From Prostheceraeus crozeri (Eukaryota; Platyhelminthes; Polycladida; Euryleptidae): 64,000 nt of DNA. The notes beneath the pieces are model-generated. The model was not told the origin of the DNA. It did not search any database and worked only from the letters and a program-made list of their open reading frames with translations. The translations under genes and the position numbers were made by a program. Position 1 is the first letter of the stretch, and each line of letters begins with the position of its first letter. Positions 40,540-51,853 of the stretch are shown piece by piece. The stretch spans positions 1 through 64,000 of the forward strand of contig CAJQUW010003213.1 of the NCBI GenBank assembly GCA_907163375.1, written 5' to 3'.

Positions 40540-41723
40540 TCAGGCTTGCCGTTTCGACTGCGGCTCCGGCAACGGGGCGGGTGGTCGCTTCTCTTGGATG
40601 TCTGTAAAGAAAGAAGTAGTGAGTTATCATCTTACATTTTAATTTAGTCATTTTTACTTACAGATCTTCTCGGACGCTTCCTCATAAAGGAAATTCGAGA
40701 TCGGATCACGATGATCGAAGGTGAAGTGTAGACACTCCACCCCTTTCTTCGCCCGAGAGTAGCATTTCTCCCCTCTTCCACGCTCGTACAAGAGAGGAGT
40801 TTCTGCTACTCTCCCCTTTCTAATAGGGATGTGCAGACGGCTGGAACGCACCCTTCGATCGCGATCCACCAGCTGCGCCGAACGGTGCAGCTCGTGGTTC
40901 GTCTCGACCACCTTAGCCATCTGCACACGGAGTCTCTCCACTTCCTCCTTCAACCTTCGTATCTCCTTCTCCCTACTTTCCCTCTCTGCTAGCAAAGCAG
41001 CTAGCTAGCTTCTCTGGCTTTCCTCTCGAGAGTCTTGAGCCTCTCCTGCTCCAACTCGCCATCCCGCTCGCTTAATCTCTCCTTCACCTTCTTCATCTCT
41101 CCGGCCACGTTCTTTAGGTCCTCATACTTTGCCTTGTATGAGAAGGCCTCCTCCTTCAACTTCTCCACCTCTTTCTTTAGTTTATCCCGTTCGGCGATCA
41201 CCGGCGGGCGCTTGACAAAATTGCGAAATTGCGTTGCAATTCCGCTCGCAGTCATGGCTGCAGGGGTCTCGCGATCGAGGTCGACGTCCTCGATATGTTG
41301 CGGCTGTAGCTCTCCCTCCTCCTCCTCCTCACTATCGCTGCTGGACAGCGAGCTCTCGCTACTAAGCGAGGATACAGCGGCAATCGCTTCAATGGCGGAT
41401 TGTAGCTCAGTGGCCTCAGTGGCGAAGAGTGAACTCCGTTCTTGTTCGTTGGCGGATTGTAGCTCCAAAGAACGGAGCTCAGTGGCGAAGAGTGAACTCC
41501 GTTCTTCTTCGCCTACTTCGCCTGTTTGACACTCGCTGTGTTGTGAGTGCCAATCCTCCAGCCGCTCACTTAAGCGACTGACTTAATGGGCTCCGCAATA
41601 GTAGCGACCGACCCCTATCTGTTTCTTGCTAGTGCAAGCGTGTTTCTTGAAGGCGTCAGCTCGGAATACCTTCCGGCATTGACACAGTTTGGAACTGGTC
41701 TTCACATCATTGTATTTCGGCAT
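40540..41723 (-). pseudogene. Zinc-finger/coiled-coil Polinton gene, broken and spliced
   Basis: ATG 41723 follows an acceptor-like TTCGCTTCAG and opens a 46-codon frame with a C2HC-type finger (CQCRKVFRADAFKKHAC), ending at TAA 41585-41583. The same frame then runs open through a Ser/Glu-rich acidic segment (SSSDSEEEEEGELQ) into a heptad-rich coiled coil, and stops at 41001. The coiled coil continues one frame over (RESREKEIRRLKEEVERLRV, from 40995). A 60-nt intron (GTAAGT at 40661, TTTACAG at 40602) leads to a short Pro/Lys-rich end at 40540. The zinc finger resembles the one at the polymerase N-terminus. A direct repeat of AACGGAGTTCACTCTTCGCC occurs near 41420 and 41500. It is a decayed gene of unknown role. 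Confidence 0.55.
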
Positions 41724-42649
41724 TTCTGAAGCGAAAAACGGAAAACAATGATTTTAAACTCAAATCATCATGTTATCAATACTTGAGGATAGACAAGTTA
41801 AGCTGATGAATCCGTTACAGGTATTACTCAGAGGGGATCTTATCCCAGCTCCAAGGCCTCGACCCACAAATCCAACCTCGGACGGACAGAGCGTGCGTCA
41901 TGTCACTGTGTTGGTATCCGGGCCCCGATTTTGACATAAAAATCGGTGGAGTTATTTACAAGAGGAAACATCCCAAGTCGTTGCTTTGATCAGCTTGATA
42001 GCAAGCCGTAGAGAGCTTGATTCACCAGCGTTTTGCAATGGAGATGTTTAGAGGCCACCCATGACAAGATAGCTAAGACTCAACCGATTGGCGTTCAAAG
42101 TGCTACGTTGAGAACTGTGTCAAATGCCCAACATGAGACATGAGTTGCCCCAGCGTTTTCGGTCTAAACTATGACACACTCCCTTGCCACACTTATCACT
42201 ACGGCATCATCCGCCGTCCCGAAGGAACACCCTGTCAGTGGAATATTACAGCAAAACTCTCCGTGTCTTGCTCGCTTTCAGTGAAAAGCTGCTTGTAACA
42301 TGAGAAGACTGGCTCGGACATCATTAAAAATCCTTTCATTGACTTCAGCAGGGTCGAAAACCCCAGAAAACCTCCAAAACTAGTGAATTTAAATTTTTCA
42401 GCTTTTTATCACTACTTATGAAATTTTATAAGTAGTCTATCACTTAGGGCAGGTCAATAGCGACCGAACCTTTTTTGAATCAAGTCAAACGGACTTGTAG
42501 AAGCAAAGTTACAAGCCTTTAAAGTTTTGGAGTCTTTTATGGCCTGGAGACGAAGGCCATCTCCTGACGAACCTCTAAGTCTGACGCCTTAGCTGACTTC
42601 AGCAATGAAATTTTCTGAGTCGTTTTCTTACTGAACCTGGAATTTGGAA
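41724..42649. other. No supported gene
   Basis: This may contain an upstream exon and promoter of the zinc-finger/coiled-coil gene, but no frame can be assigned. A + frame at 42649-42849 runs into the repeat zone and looks like chance. Confidence 0.35.
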
Positions 42650-42789
42650 TGTCCGAAGCTATCATCGGAACTCAGAAAGACGACTTACCGTTGACAATCT
42701 CTCGTATTAATGACAAGTCTCTGTCGGTTCCCAGCTTATATAGTTTGTGGCGATCTGCTGATGGCGTAATATCCATCATCCAAACACTT

Positions 42790-43099
42790 AAAACGCTTCT
42801 ATCGCCGATTCTAGAGGTCCGATTGAGCTGGAAAAACACCATTCCATGAAGAATTTGACGCTGAATCCAAATCTGTCCTCCGTTTTCCCATCCGACGCTT
42901 CGTTTTGGCTCTACAGTAGGCAGCCATCGCAAAAATTCTAACTCTGTCGTTTTTCGGAAAAATGTTGAAAATTTTTTCTCTCCGATTGACTTGAAACTCA
43001 CCATGTTGATAGAGAATTTGACGCTGATTCCGAATCTGAAATCCGTTTTGCTCTCCGATGCTTCGTTTTGGCGCTACAGCCCAAAACGTCCAAAATTCT
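42790..43099. repeat. Right subterminal repeats inside the Polinton
   Basis: Diverged copies of a unit with GACGCTGAATCC, CCTCCGTTTTCCCATCCGA and TGCTTCGTTT recur at about 42850-42920, 43013-43085 and (inside the inverted repeat) 43340-43410. The right end therefore has extra units that the left end lacks. Confidence 0.7.
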
Positions 43100-43888
43100 A
43101 ACTCTGTCGTTTTTTCGCCAATCTCCCAAAATCTTAAATGGCGTCTCACATCTAAACGAAGACAGATATGAACAAGCCGTTTCTTTCACTGATTTTGTCT
43201 CACTCTTAGCTTTCAAACGAGCTATTGCACGACTTTCTACGATCTCTAGAACCAAAGTTGGAAGCAACGCTGCCGAGGGGGGGGGACGTCAGCGAAAATT
43301 TTTTTATCTCCGATTGCTTTCAAATTCACCATACAGATGCAGAATTTGACGCTGAATCCGAATCTGGCCTCCGTTTTCCCATCCGATGCTTCGTTTCGGC
43401 GCTACAGACCAAAACCAACCCAAATTCGCCGCTAACTCTGTCGTTTTTCCGAAAAATGTTGAACATTTTTTCTCACCGATTGAGCTGGAAATCATACCAC
43501 AGATGCAGAATTTGACGCTCAGCCCAAAAATCACATTTGCAAAGCCCTCCGAGCACTGCTTCCAATCGAAACCTCCCATTTTCACACCAAAAGTCATGAG
43601 ATCTCACGAAAAAGAACCAAGCCAAAACCTGGCGGTCGCTCAAGACCACCACGACACTCTGTCGTTTTATCGAGGGGAGGGGGGGACGTCAGCGAACATG
43701 GCCGGCACACCACGCCAACCTGGCCGGCACACCACGACTCCTTGCACACCTCTACCAACTCTAACGTTCCAGAGGGGGGGACGTCAGCGAACATGGTCGG
43801 CACACCACGACTCCTTGCACACCTCTACCAACTCTAACGTTCCAGAGGGGGGGCGCGCCGGTCGAGTGTTCGCCGTTTTATTACTACT
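43100..43888. repeat. Right terminal inverted repeat of the Polinton
   Basis: Inverted copy of 21898-22684, ending in TTTTATTACTACT. It includes the two ~72-bp tandem units and the GGGGGGACGTCAGC blocks. Identity is high by eye over about 790 bp and then falls off at the subterminal repeats. Confidence 0.88.
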
Positions 43889-43894
43889 TATGGC
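43889..43894. repeat. 6-bp target-site duplication, right (TATGGC)
   Basis: Exact match to 21892-21897. Confidence 0.92.
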
Positions 43895-46800
43895 AACTTT
43901 TAAAACTCTACTTTATGTTCTGCTATCTAGGTGCGTGCAATTATTATTCATTCGCTTGCTTCAAAAATTGATTATTGCTATTTATAAATATGATGGTGAT
44001 GCATGAACTTAAGTCTAATAAAATCTATCAATATTTGCATACATTTATGCACATAAACCTACACATTTCATGTAATGTGTCCGTCTACTACTCAAGTCAT
44101 TATCCAGATTGATCATTATTCGACTTTATAAAGTAGGTAGGCTATGTTACATATCCTAGTTCGCTAAAGTGAAACATCAAAATCAAAAATTAGTCAATTC
44201 AAGTAGTGATAACAGATAATTGCAATTAATGATTGATGACACCAATTAGCGACAATTAATTGATTGTTATCAAATAATGTAACTAATTGATTGGCATAAC
44301 TATATCATTAGAATGAATTGATTGCTGATTCCTGCTCCAACTAAAATCAATTGATTGCTCAGCCAAAATCAGTTGCAATCAAAATTTTTGACAACCCCTG
44401 ACTCAATGCATTTGCCAATGCTCAGTCCACGAAAAATCCTGCAAAGGCCTACTATGAATTCTTCGTGGATAAGATCAATTTCTGTCATTTTCATTCCTTT
44501 CCAATATCGCTGCCAATATTCACGTTTAACAGCAATGGATAGGTACTTGTATTCCTTCCCCTCCATCTTTTCCAATTATTCCGAATTCATCAAATTTCGT
44601 CAAGCTTAGTGTCATAGAGAATAGGCTTCAGTCAAAGTCAAAGGTGATAGTGCAACATCACTGAGAAGTTTTGCTTGAACGCCAGCACGAAGGATTGCTC
44701 CCAAGGATGCTGCTAGAATTTAAGATGCGAAGGCGAAATCCAACAGAAACCGTTGTGATTCGTGGGAATGCTGTTTATGTAGTGAACGACGCAGCGTGCT
44801 GTAAATTTTCTACAAGCCAGAGCAATTTTGCGTGACATTGCTCTCCGCAACCAGTACCTTGTAAATCCTCGTAGTTTTCGCTCTTCTTGGATTAAACTTA
44901 ACACGGATTTTTAAAAATTCTGAAAATGTGGGGTTGGTAGGTGTAGCATCCGTTAGTTTAAGTCTGTATGGTTTGCATAGACAGGAATAATTCCAAATGT
45001 TTAACTCCTTCACCAATACAAGACTCAAATTCAATTCTCAAAAATTGATGTTGTGTGATGCAACCATTTGAAATTTAAATTCAATTGATAAAAATGGATT
45101 TTGTACAGTACCATTGTCCTTAACCGCTGTCCTAGTAGGCCTGCGTCTTTTCAATGAGCGGTCAAAGACGGAACGGGTATTACATACAATATAATCCTGA
45201 ATTATCTGTAGCTTGTCTTCTTTGACATAGGACTATATCACTTCCAAAATGCTATCAAGAACGTGCTCCTTTCAATACTTGACAAAATTAGACACATGCA
45301 TTACATGTACTAAGAATTTCGAAAGCGATGTTAGGGGGCGCAGAAATGCCATTTCTTAGAATCACAGTAAACAAAAACGCATAAATTATGCATAAATTTT
45401 GTAATATGTTATCATTTTGCAAGGCTTCTATCAATAATTTACAGGAACATATAAGCTTAATAATAACACAATAGGCATAATTGCAAATTCATTATGTCAA
45501 ATATCTACTATTTTTATTTATTATTTTTATTAAACGTCTATTTAATTTCAAAGTAATCATTTTATTGATTTATTCATAATAAAGATGATGAGTATAGAAA
45601 TTGAAGTTGGCTTCATGCATCTGAAATCGGATGAATAGAAGTCTCACTGTAAGTCATCGGTCTGACCATGCAAGACAGCAGCTCTGACTAGAGTCGTGTA
45701 TTAATCTGCACCATTTAGGAATTTATTATAGTAGCCCTTTACTTGCATACAAGTTTAATGTCAGCATCTCGTAGGCTATTCCTAATTACGATTTGTTATC
45801 TATTCAACATGAGTTCACCAATTAAAGAAATTATTCGGCTGAATCCTCGACGTCGCTTATCAGCAATATCGACATCCGATTTCGTTCGGTTGAACTCGAG
45901 GGCAGCAGACTACATCGCTTCATGTTTCTGTTTCAGGGACATTTCGATGAAAGCTATCGACCAATAAATCGGGGTTCGTCCCCTTGTCTCACTAAGAAGC
46001 AAGAGCAGTGCCATATGTTTATCATAGAAAACTTTGCAGTCTTTTATTTAGCGACATGTGGCAGATTTGGCAGCATCAGTCATGGAGATGTCTCCACATG
46101 GATATCATTTTGAACATTTTCAATGTAAGCAGCATTACCGGTACTCTCCCTCGATGTATTACTAATATTATCAGCACTGACATGACCAGTGTTCAAAAGC
46201 TCCCATTTTTATATTTTATCTGTGAATTACAGCTCAATTGATGTCTTGCATTTTTGTCATTTTAATTACATCCTTGCATAAAGTTATGATAAGCTGCTTA
46301 CTTTTCTCTTTAAATCTTATTCAACTTTTCATTTTGTGCTACATATCAGACATTATTGGGCATGCATCAGCGGAATAAAATGAAACATGCTCGAAAACAA
46401 CGACAGTCGAATTAAAGATCAGCAGAATCACATCACTCGGATATGGCATGCCCGTTAATCTTCAGTGAAATATCGAGGATTTTGTTCAAAATCTTCACAG
46501 TTTACTGAGCTCATACACTAAAAAGTTGCAGAAGAATTACTCAATTGTTTACTACTAATAGAAGCAAGAATATCGCATGATGAATGTTGCATCGGATATA
46601 CTGTAGCCGAAAAAGTGAACAAGCGGTCTAAAGAACAGCCGAAAAAGCCTGATGACTGTTTTACTCGCAAAATGTCTTGGCGCTGCTATACACGGATAAT
46701 AATTTTGCGGCTCTATTCAAACCAGTATTATGCACTCCAATGTGCGTTTGTAGGCCTGGCATTTTTGTAGCCCATATATCCATTGCCCTACACCAAATAT

Positions 46801-47699
46801 TTTTCAGAAAGCATCATTTAAGCCTGAAGCTTTAATAATTATTAGCTTGATAGCTTTACAATTACCGGAATTTGCCGGCTATGGGAGTATGCAGAAATAT
46901 TAAAATTGTGCGTTATGCTGACATTTCATTAGTAGAAGCAGAGTATAAGGATTACTGATCGGAACGCTCAGGGGCTTACTGAAAGTCGTGGTCTGAACCG
47001 TTCGTTGACTGTCAATCAGACGAAGCTGCAGAAAAATGGCGATGAGAATTAAGGTTCACAGAGAAAGCCATCCGTTGCAAATCATTGGGGGACTTTGTGA
47101 TCTTCTTGTTGTTATGATGTTCTGAGACGCAAATATTCGGAAGTGTTTATGTACACAATACATTATGTTTAGGTAGTGTTTTTTGTGAATTCTCGGCTGT
47201 TTTATTTCGAGGACTCTAACTGTCGGTGAAGTTTGCTGGTGAAGTTTGCGAAATTTGAAATGATTTTGCCTACAAGTCTTGAGTCGCGGATATCATAGAC
47301 TTTAACGTTCAAATATCGAGTTTAGCTTTGCAAATGTGAATAATTGAAATTTAATTTTCCTATCTAATGCGGAAAGTGCAAATTGTGGGACAATTTTTAA
47401 CGACTGCATGGAATAATATCTGATCGAAGGATATTTATCAATTGTGACATATTTCAATCAAATGCGAACGACGCACCGTTATTGTTATTTTGCTGCGATG
47501 AGGCACGCTAGAATTTCTATCCCAGACAAGCAGCGATTGTATGATGCTAACTTGGAGGTGAAGATTTGTGACTCTTGCAGAACAGTTGGGCATCATTAAG
47601 GGAGCAAGTTTGGGACACAACTGCCGCTATCATGAGTCGAACACAGAAGAAAATGGGAGAAATGTACTGCCTCGAGGAGTGTTCCGTCAGCAGCACACT
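43895..47699. other. No gene recognised
   Basis: AT-rich flank with ATTGATTG-type degenerate repeats at 44200-44400. Minus frames at 44369-44575 and 44713-45034 (containing KIRVKFNPRRAKTTRIYK) look like decayed retrotransposon coding DNA but I could not place them. The rest shows only short frames. Confidence 0.35.
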
Positions 47700-48110
47700 T
47701 AAGCAACGAAGAAACTAAATGTGTTGACTTTTTACTTCGGATAATCGATCAACATCCGGAGTATGCGCTGCAAAGTGATTAAGCTGACAGACAGTTGAAT
47801 GACCGACCGCATTTATCCATTTCAACGATTTTAAGAATTTTTTGAGGTCAGCTCATTACTTGGACAAAATCGTGCACTTCGAGAACGAAACCCTGAATCC
47901 ATCAAGGACGACAGAGTTATTTTGCAGATTGATTAATGCGAGATGGATTAGCACATGAGCTCATTTTCATTGACGAATCCGGAATCAACGTGTGGTGAGA
48001 ACGGACCAGGGGTTGTGCTGTGAGAGGAGAACGTGGTGTTCAAGTCGTTCAAGGATCGTCGAGTATCGACTTTGACGATGATCTTCACAGTTAGCCATAG
48101 ATACTGTACA
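47700..48110 (+). pseudogene. DDE (IS630/Tc1-like) transposase relic
   Basis: The + strand, in shifting frames, reads ALRERNPESIKDDR and then LIFIDESGINVW followed by RTRGCAVRGERGVQVV. A hydrophobic-Asp-Glu block followed by an Asn-x-Trp and an Arg-rich loop is typical of the first catalytic block of IS630/Tc1-superfamily transposases. Stops are frequent, the C-terminal catalytic block is missing, and a hAT MITE sits just downstream. Confidence 0.5.
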
Positions 48111-48155
48111 TGAACTTACTCGTCATGATCGTCACGATGCGTGCAATATTCAACC

Positions 48156-48678
48156 CACAGAATTAGACAGGTCGTCTCTTCTTCTGTTTGACTAGAAAGG
48201 AAGCATTGGAACATGTAACGTAAATGAAATGGCACAATCTCCTGACGTAATACCATAGCGCAATCGAACAATGAGCAGCCAGTTCAACATTAAACACGCC
48301 AAATTGTGCGAAGTTTCTGTGACTGTTATCAACCGGGTCACACAGCAAAGAGACACAGACGATGTCAAGTTCTACAGAGAAGTTTGTGAACGTTTTTTCA
48401 TGCGCCTGTTAACTTTTTTAAAATGATCGGAGGGCCCAACATTATCGAGAAAACTTTTGCGCAATGATCTGAATTCTTCGAGTCTGAAGAAATCGTGGCG
48501 ATCGGAGCATTTTGAAGGAATTCAGAGCAATCTGCAAGCGACACACGACTATTTTTCCTATCTCTATAAGGTATTAAAAAATTCTTTTTGCCCACTTATT
48601 AAGTTCCTGCATGTGCCATCTGTTTGAATCAGTTTGCACTTCCAGCAAAGTGAAACGATTAAACAATCTAATTCTGTG
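48156..48678 (+). mobile_element. hAT-type MITE, copy 2
   Basis: The ends are CACAGAATTAGACAGG and CTAATTCTGTG, with perfect 8-bp flanks ATTCAACC (48148-48155 and 48679-48686). It is collinear with copy 1 in reverse orientation. Confidence 0.88.
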
Positions 48679-48710
48679 ATTCAACCAATGCCTCGAGCAT
48701 ATGGCGACAC

Positions 48711-49230
48711 CACAGAATTAGACAGGCCGTCTCTTCTTCTGTTTGACCAGAAAGGAAACATTGGAACATGTAACGTTAATGAAATGGCACAATCGGCTGA
48801 CGCAATAACATAGCAATCGAACAATGTGCAACCAGTTCAACATTAAACACGCGAAATTGTGCGAAGTTTCACTGACTGTTATCAACCGGATCACGCAGCA
48901 AGGAGACACAGACGGTGTGAAGTTCTACAGAGAAGTTTGTGAACGTTTTATTATGCGCCTGCTAAATTTTTTAATAATGATCGGAGGGCCCAACATCATC
49001 CAGAAAACTTTTGTGCAATGATCTGAATTCTTCGAATCTGAAGGAAGCTTAGCGATCGAGGCATTTTGAAGGAATTCACAGCTAACCACAAGTGACGCAC
49101 GACTATTTTTTCCTATCTCTGTAAGGTATCAAGAGTTTTTTGCCTACATAGTAAGTTCCTGTATGTGCCATCGTTTTGAATCAGTTTGCACTTCTAGCAA
49201 TGTGACACGCTTAAACAATCTAATTCTGTG
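48711..49230 (+). mobile_element. hAT-type MITE, copy 3
   Basis: Same ends as copy 2. The flanks GGCGACAC (48703-48710) and AGCGACAC (49231-49238) match at 7 of 8 positions. It lies 32 bp from copy 2 in the same orientation but has its own duplication, so it is an independent insertion. Confidence 0.88.
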
Positions 49231-50551
49231 AGCGACACTCTTGAAACCGGATGTACCTTTGCCATGTCTTGACTTGATCTTCGATAGCTATAATATAATT
49301 ATAATTAATAGTTATAATTATGAATAATTATAATTATAACATAATTATAGATCTATAATTACAATTACTGTAAAATCAAAATCTTCAATTACAATTGCAA
49401 TTACAATTGCACGACTTTTATTCAATTACAACTACAATTACAATTTCATGTGTGACTTTGCAATTACAAATACAATTACAGTGAACTCTCGTTTTAAAAA
49501 TCACTCGTTATAAGAATAAACTCATCATTAGAATCAAATCCATTTTCCTGAAGCATCTCTAAACAGCGTAATAAGTATTCCGCTGGTTGTAGGAATAATT
49601 ATCATGTCACTTTCGTTATAAGAATCAATGTCGAAATAGTCATGCAACAAATTAGTATGAAATACTATGTATTTTGCACTCGTAAGAATAAATAAGGACA
49701 CACTTTCGTTATAAGAATCAGTGAATGACACTTAAACTTTCATTGGCTGAAATACTCACCAATGGCGTAATCCTACTTTTTATTGATTATATTTGCCAAT
49801 GGACGTCAGATAAAAGCGTCATTGATATCACGATTAACCTTGAGAAGATGGAATGCACTGAAATGCACATTTTTCTTCAATTACGATTTCAATTACAATT
49901 ACATCATAAAAATTTAGCTACAATTATAATCACAATTACTTCAAAATCAAAATCCTCAATTACAATTACAATTAGTGTAATTGTTCCAACGCTGATAGCA
50001 ACTACAATTGAATTTTACAATTCCTTTCCCAATTTAGTTTTCACTGCACACCTAACATTGTATTATTAGTCATGGTGAACAAATATTTTTCTCAAAACTC
50101 GGTTGCAATTTTTTGTTCTTTTGAGCATTGATTCTTTCATGAAGAATTTTTAAAACTTTTTAAGTACGAGTATGTTTAGGACGTATGTTTGTTAGTGTAT
50201 TTGTTTACAATTCTTACATTAACTGCATGCATTCTACGGCATCCTGCATCTCATTAGAAAATCAACAATCCACATGCCTATTTAGGTTATAATATATACA
50301 GGTTATGCTTCAAAAGAATCTGTCCAATCAATCTGAATTCGTTGGACAAGATCTTTTTTTATTGAATTAACAAGTCTCAAAAAATAAGTTTTAAAATGAT
50401 TGTAGAGATGACGTCTCACATACATCAAGTTAAAAAATTTACAAAATTAAGCAAATATTTCTTGCAAAGTTTCCTAGTCTTCCATATGACCTCCTCTGGA
50501 GTTTCGTTTAACATCAATACGTTAGTCCATCTCATGGCATAGGCCTACGTA
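49231..50551. repeat. Degenerate AATTACAATT repeats, no gene seen
   Basis: Runs of TAATTATAATT and CAATTACAATT occupy about 49280-49480 and 49870-50000. A repeated CGTTATAAGAATCA word appears at about 49500-49710. The remainder is AT-rich without a supported frame. Confidence 0.55.
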
Positions 50552-50560
50552 CGTTACAAA

Positions 50561-51170
50561 GTACTTATGGGTTATCTCCCCCACGTTTTCAAATTTGTCT
50601 AAAATCCTTAGAAAAGAATCAATCGTCACAAAACTTAAAGCACACGTAAGTGAAGATGCTTTCTGCCCACATGCCAAAATTTGTGCAAATCGGACAAGTA
50701 GTTTTTGAATTAGGGGCGATCACTTGAAGTGTAGCGATGTCTGCAGCTTGATCTGACTTCTTCTGACGTTATCGTCAGAGCAGAAGGCACTTGAGGTCAA
50801 CAAAGTCATTTCCCGACAACTCGTGAAGGATACATTTCCTACACTAACATTTTTAACTTAAAAAGGTGTGGCAAGGTAGTGGTCGTGGGAAGATTTCAAA
50901 TAGTAGTGGATAAGACGAAGAGGGAGAGAGAACAATGCACAATGAGTAGCATAACGCGTCGAACAGATGAAGTCAGATCAACTGCTGACATTGCTACACC
51001 TCACGTTATCGTCTCTAATGCAAAAAGCGCTTGTCCAATCTGCATGAATTTTTGTATGTAGATAGAAAATATGCATAAGTACGTCTACCTGAAGTTTGGT
51101 GACGATTGATTCACTTTTGCAGATTTTAGAAAATTTGAAAACCTGGGGGGGGCGATAACCCATAAGTACC
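50561..51170. mobile_element. Mutator-like non-autonomous element with long inverted repeats
   Basis: It starts GTACTTATGGGTTATC and ends GATAACCCATAAGTACC. The two ends are diverged inverted copies for about 200 bp (shared TTTTCAAATTT, AATCAATCGTCAC, TTGATCTGACTTC). Direct 9-bp flanks CGTTACAAA (50552-50560 and 51171-51179) match perfectly, the duplication length of Mutator-like elements. No transposase is present. Confidence 0.72.
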
Positions 51171-51431
51171 CGTTACAAAGCATGCTGTTTGTCACTATCG
51201 CTACTTCTTCAGTAATTCAGCTAATGCTCAGTTTACTGTCGCAGTTCAGTGAGTGTCACCCTTATATTTCGCTCTGCTCAAAGCAAAAATAGAGCAAACT
51301 GTTAGTAGAGTCCGGTGATGTCTGTGGCCATAAAGTTTAATCTGTAGCCCATTAGACCGATTACTCGATAAGGTAGCTAGTTGTTAAAAATAATCATAAA
51401 AAAATTGCACACACATATTATAGAATTTTAC

Positions 51432-51845
51432 CAGAGCTGCGGTGTCGTGCTGTTTTCCAACCGACAACGACACCGGAGAAAAATAGAATTATCAAAAACA
51501 TCTGTATTTCTAAAAATTTAGAATGATTTGTAACAATTTCATGTAACTCAAGATGATAGCAGAATCAATGAGTTGAAAGTAAAACTCCCTCAAGTTGCTC
51601 GTTGGATTCTGCAATGATCTCCCGTCGCATCGTCAATTACAAGATCACAACACTTTAGATAAACAATGAGTGTGATAAGATGATAAACAATTTGTAACAA
51701 TTAACTCAAGATGATGTTTTTTTACTTTCACAGTTTCACGTGACATGGTATATGCCTTCAGGTCGGTGTCGGTGTCGTTCTTATTTTCACGACACTGACA
51801 CCGGGATAAAAGGCATGACACCACGACACCGACGCCGCAGCCCTG
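51432..51845. mobile_element. hAT-type MITE with CAGAGCTGCGG ends
   Basis: The left end CAGAGCTGCGGTGTCG pairs with the right end CGACGCCGCAGCCCTG. The flanks AATTTTAC (51424-51431) and AATTATAC (51846-51853) match at 7 of 8. The subterminal zones are rich in CGACACCG words. No coding frame is seen. Confidence 0.7.
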
Positions 51846-51853
51846 AATTATAC

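Larger units (their letters stand above)
21898..43888. mobile_element. Polinton/Maverick (adintovirus-like) element, full length
   Basis: The element starts AGTAGTAATAAAACGG and ends with the inverted copy ...TTACTACT, with perfect 6-bp TATGGC duplications outside. It is 21,991 bp, within the usual 15-25 kb, with AG...CT ends and long terminal inverted repeats. Coding content fits: protein-primed PolB, retroviral-type integrase with chromodomain, packaging ATPase, capsid proteins and an adenain-like protease. Extra genes include a TBP-like protein, two PC4-like paralogues and two RING-like proteins. Several genes carry in-frame stops or frameshifts, so this is an ageing endogenous copy. Confidence 0.97.

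Noticed and set aside
41035..41529. 164-codon + frame, Ser-rich
   Set aside because: Antisense of the Glu/Ser-rich coiled-coil gene; Ser/Leu-rich antisense frames are expected there.
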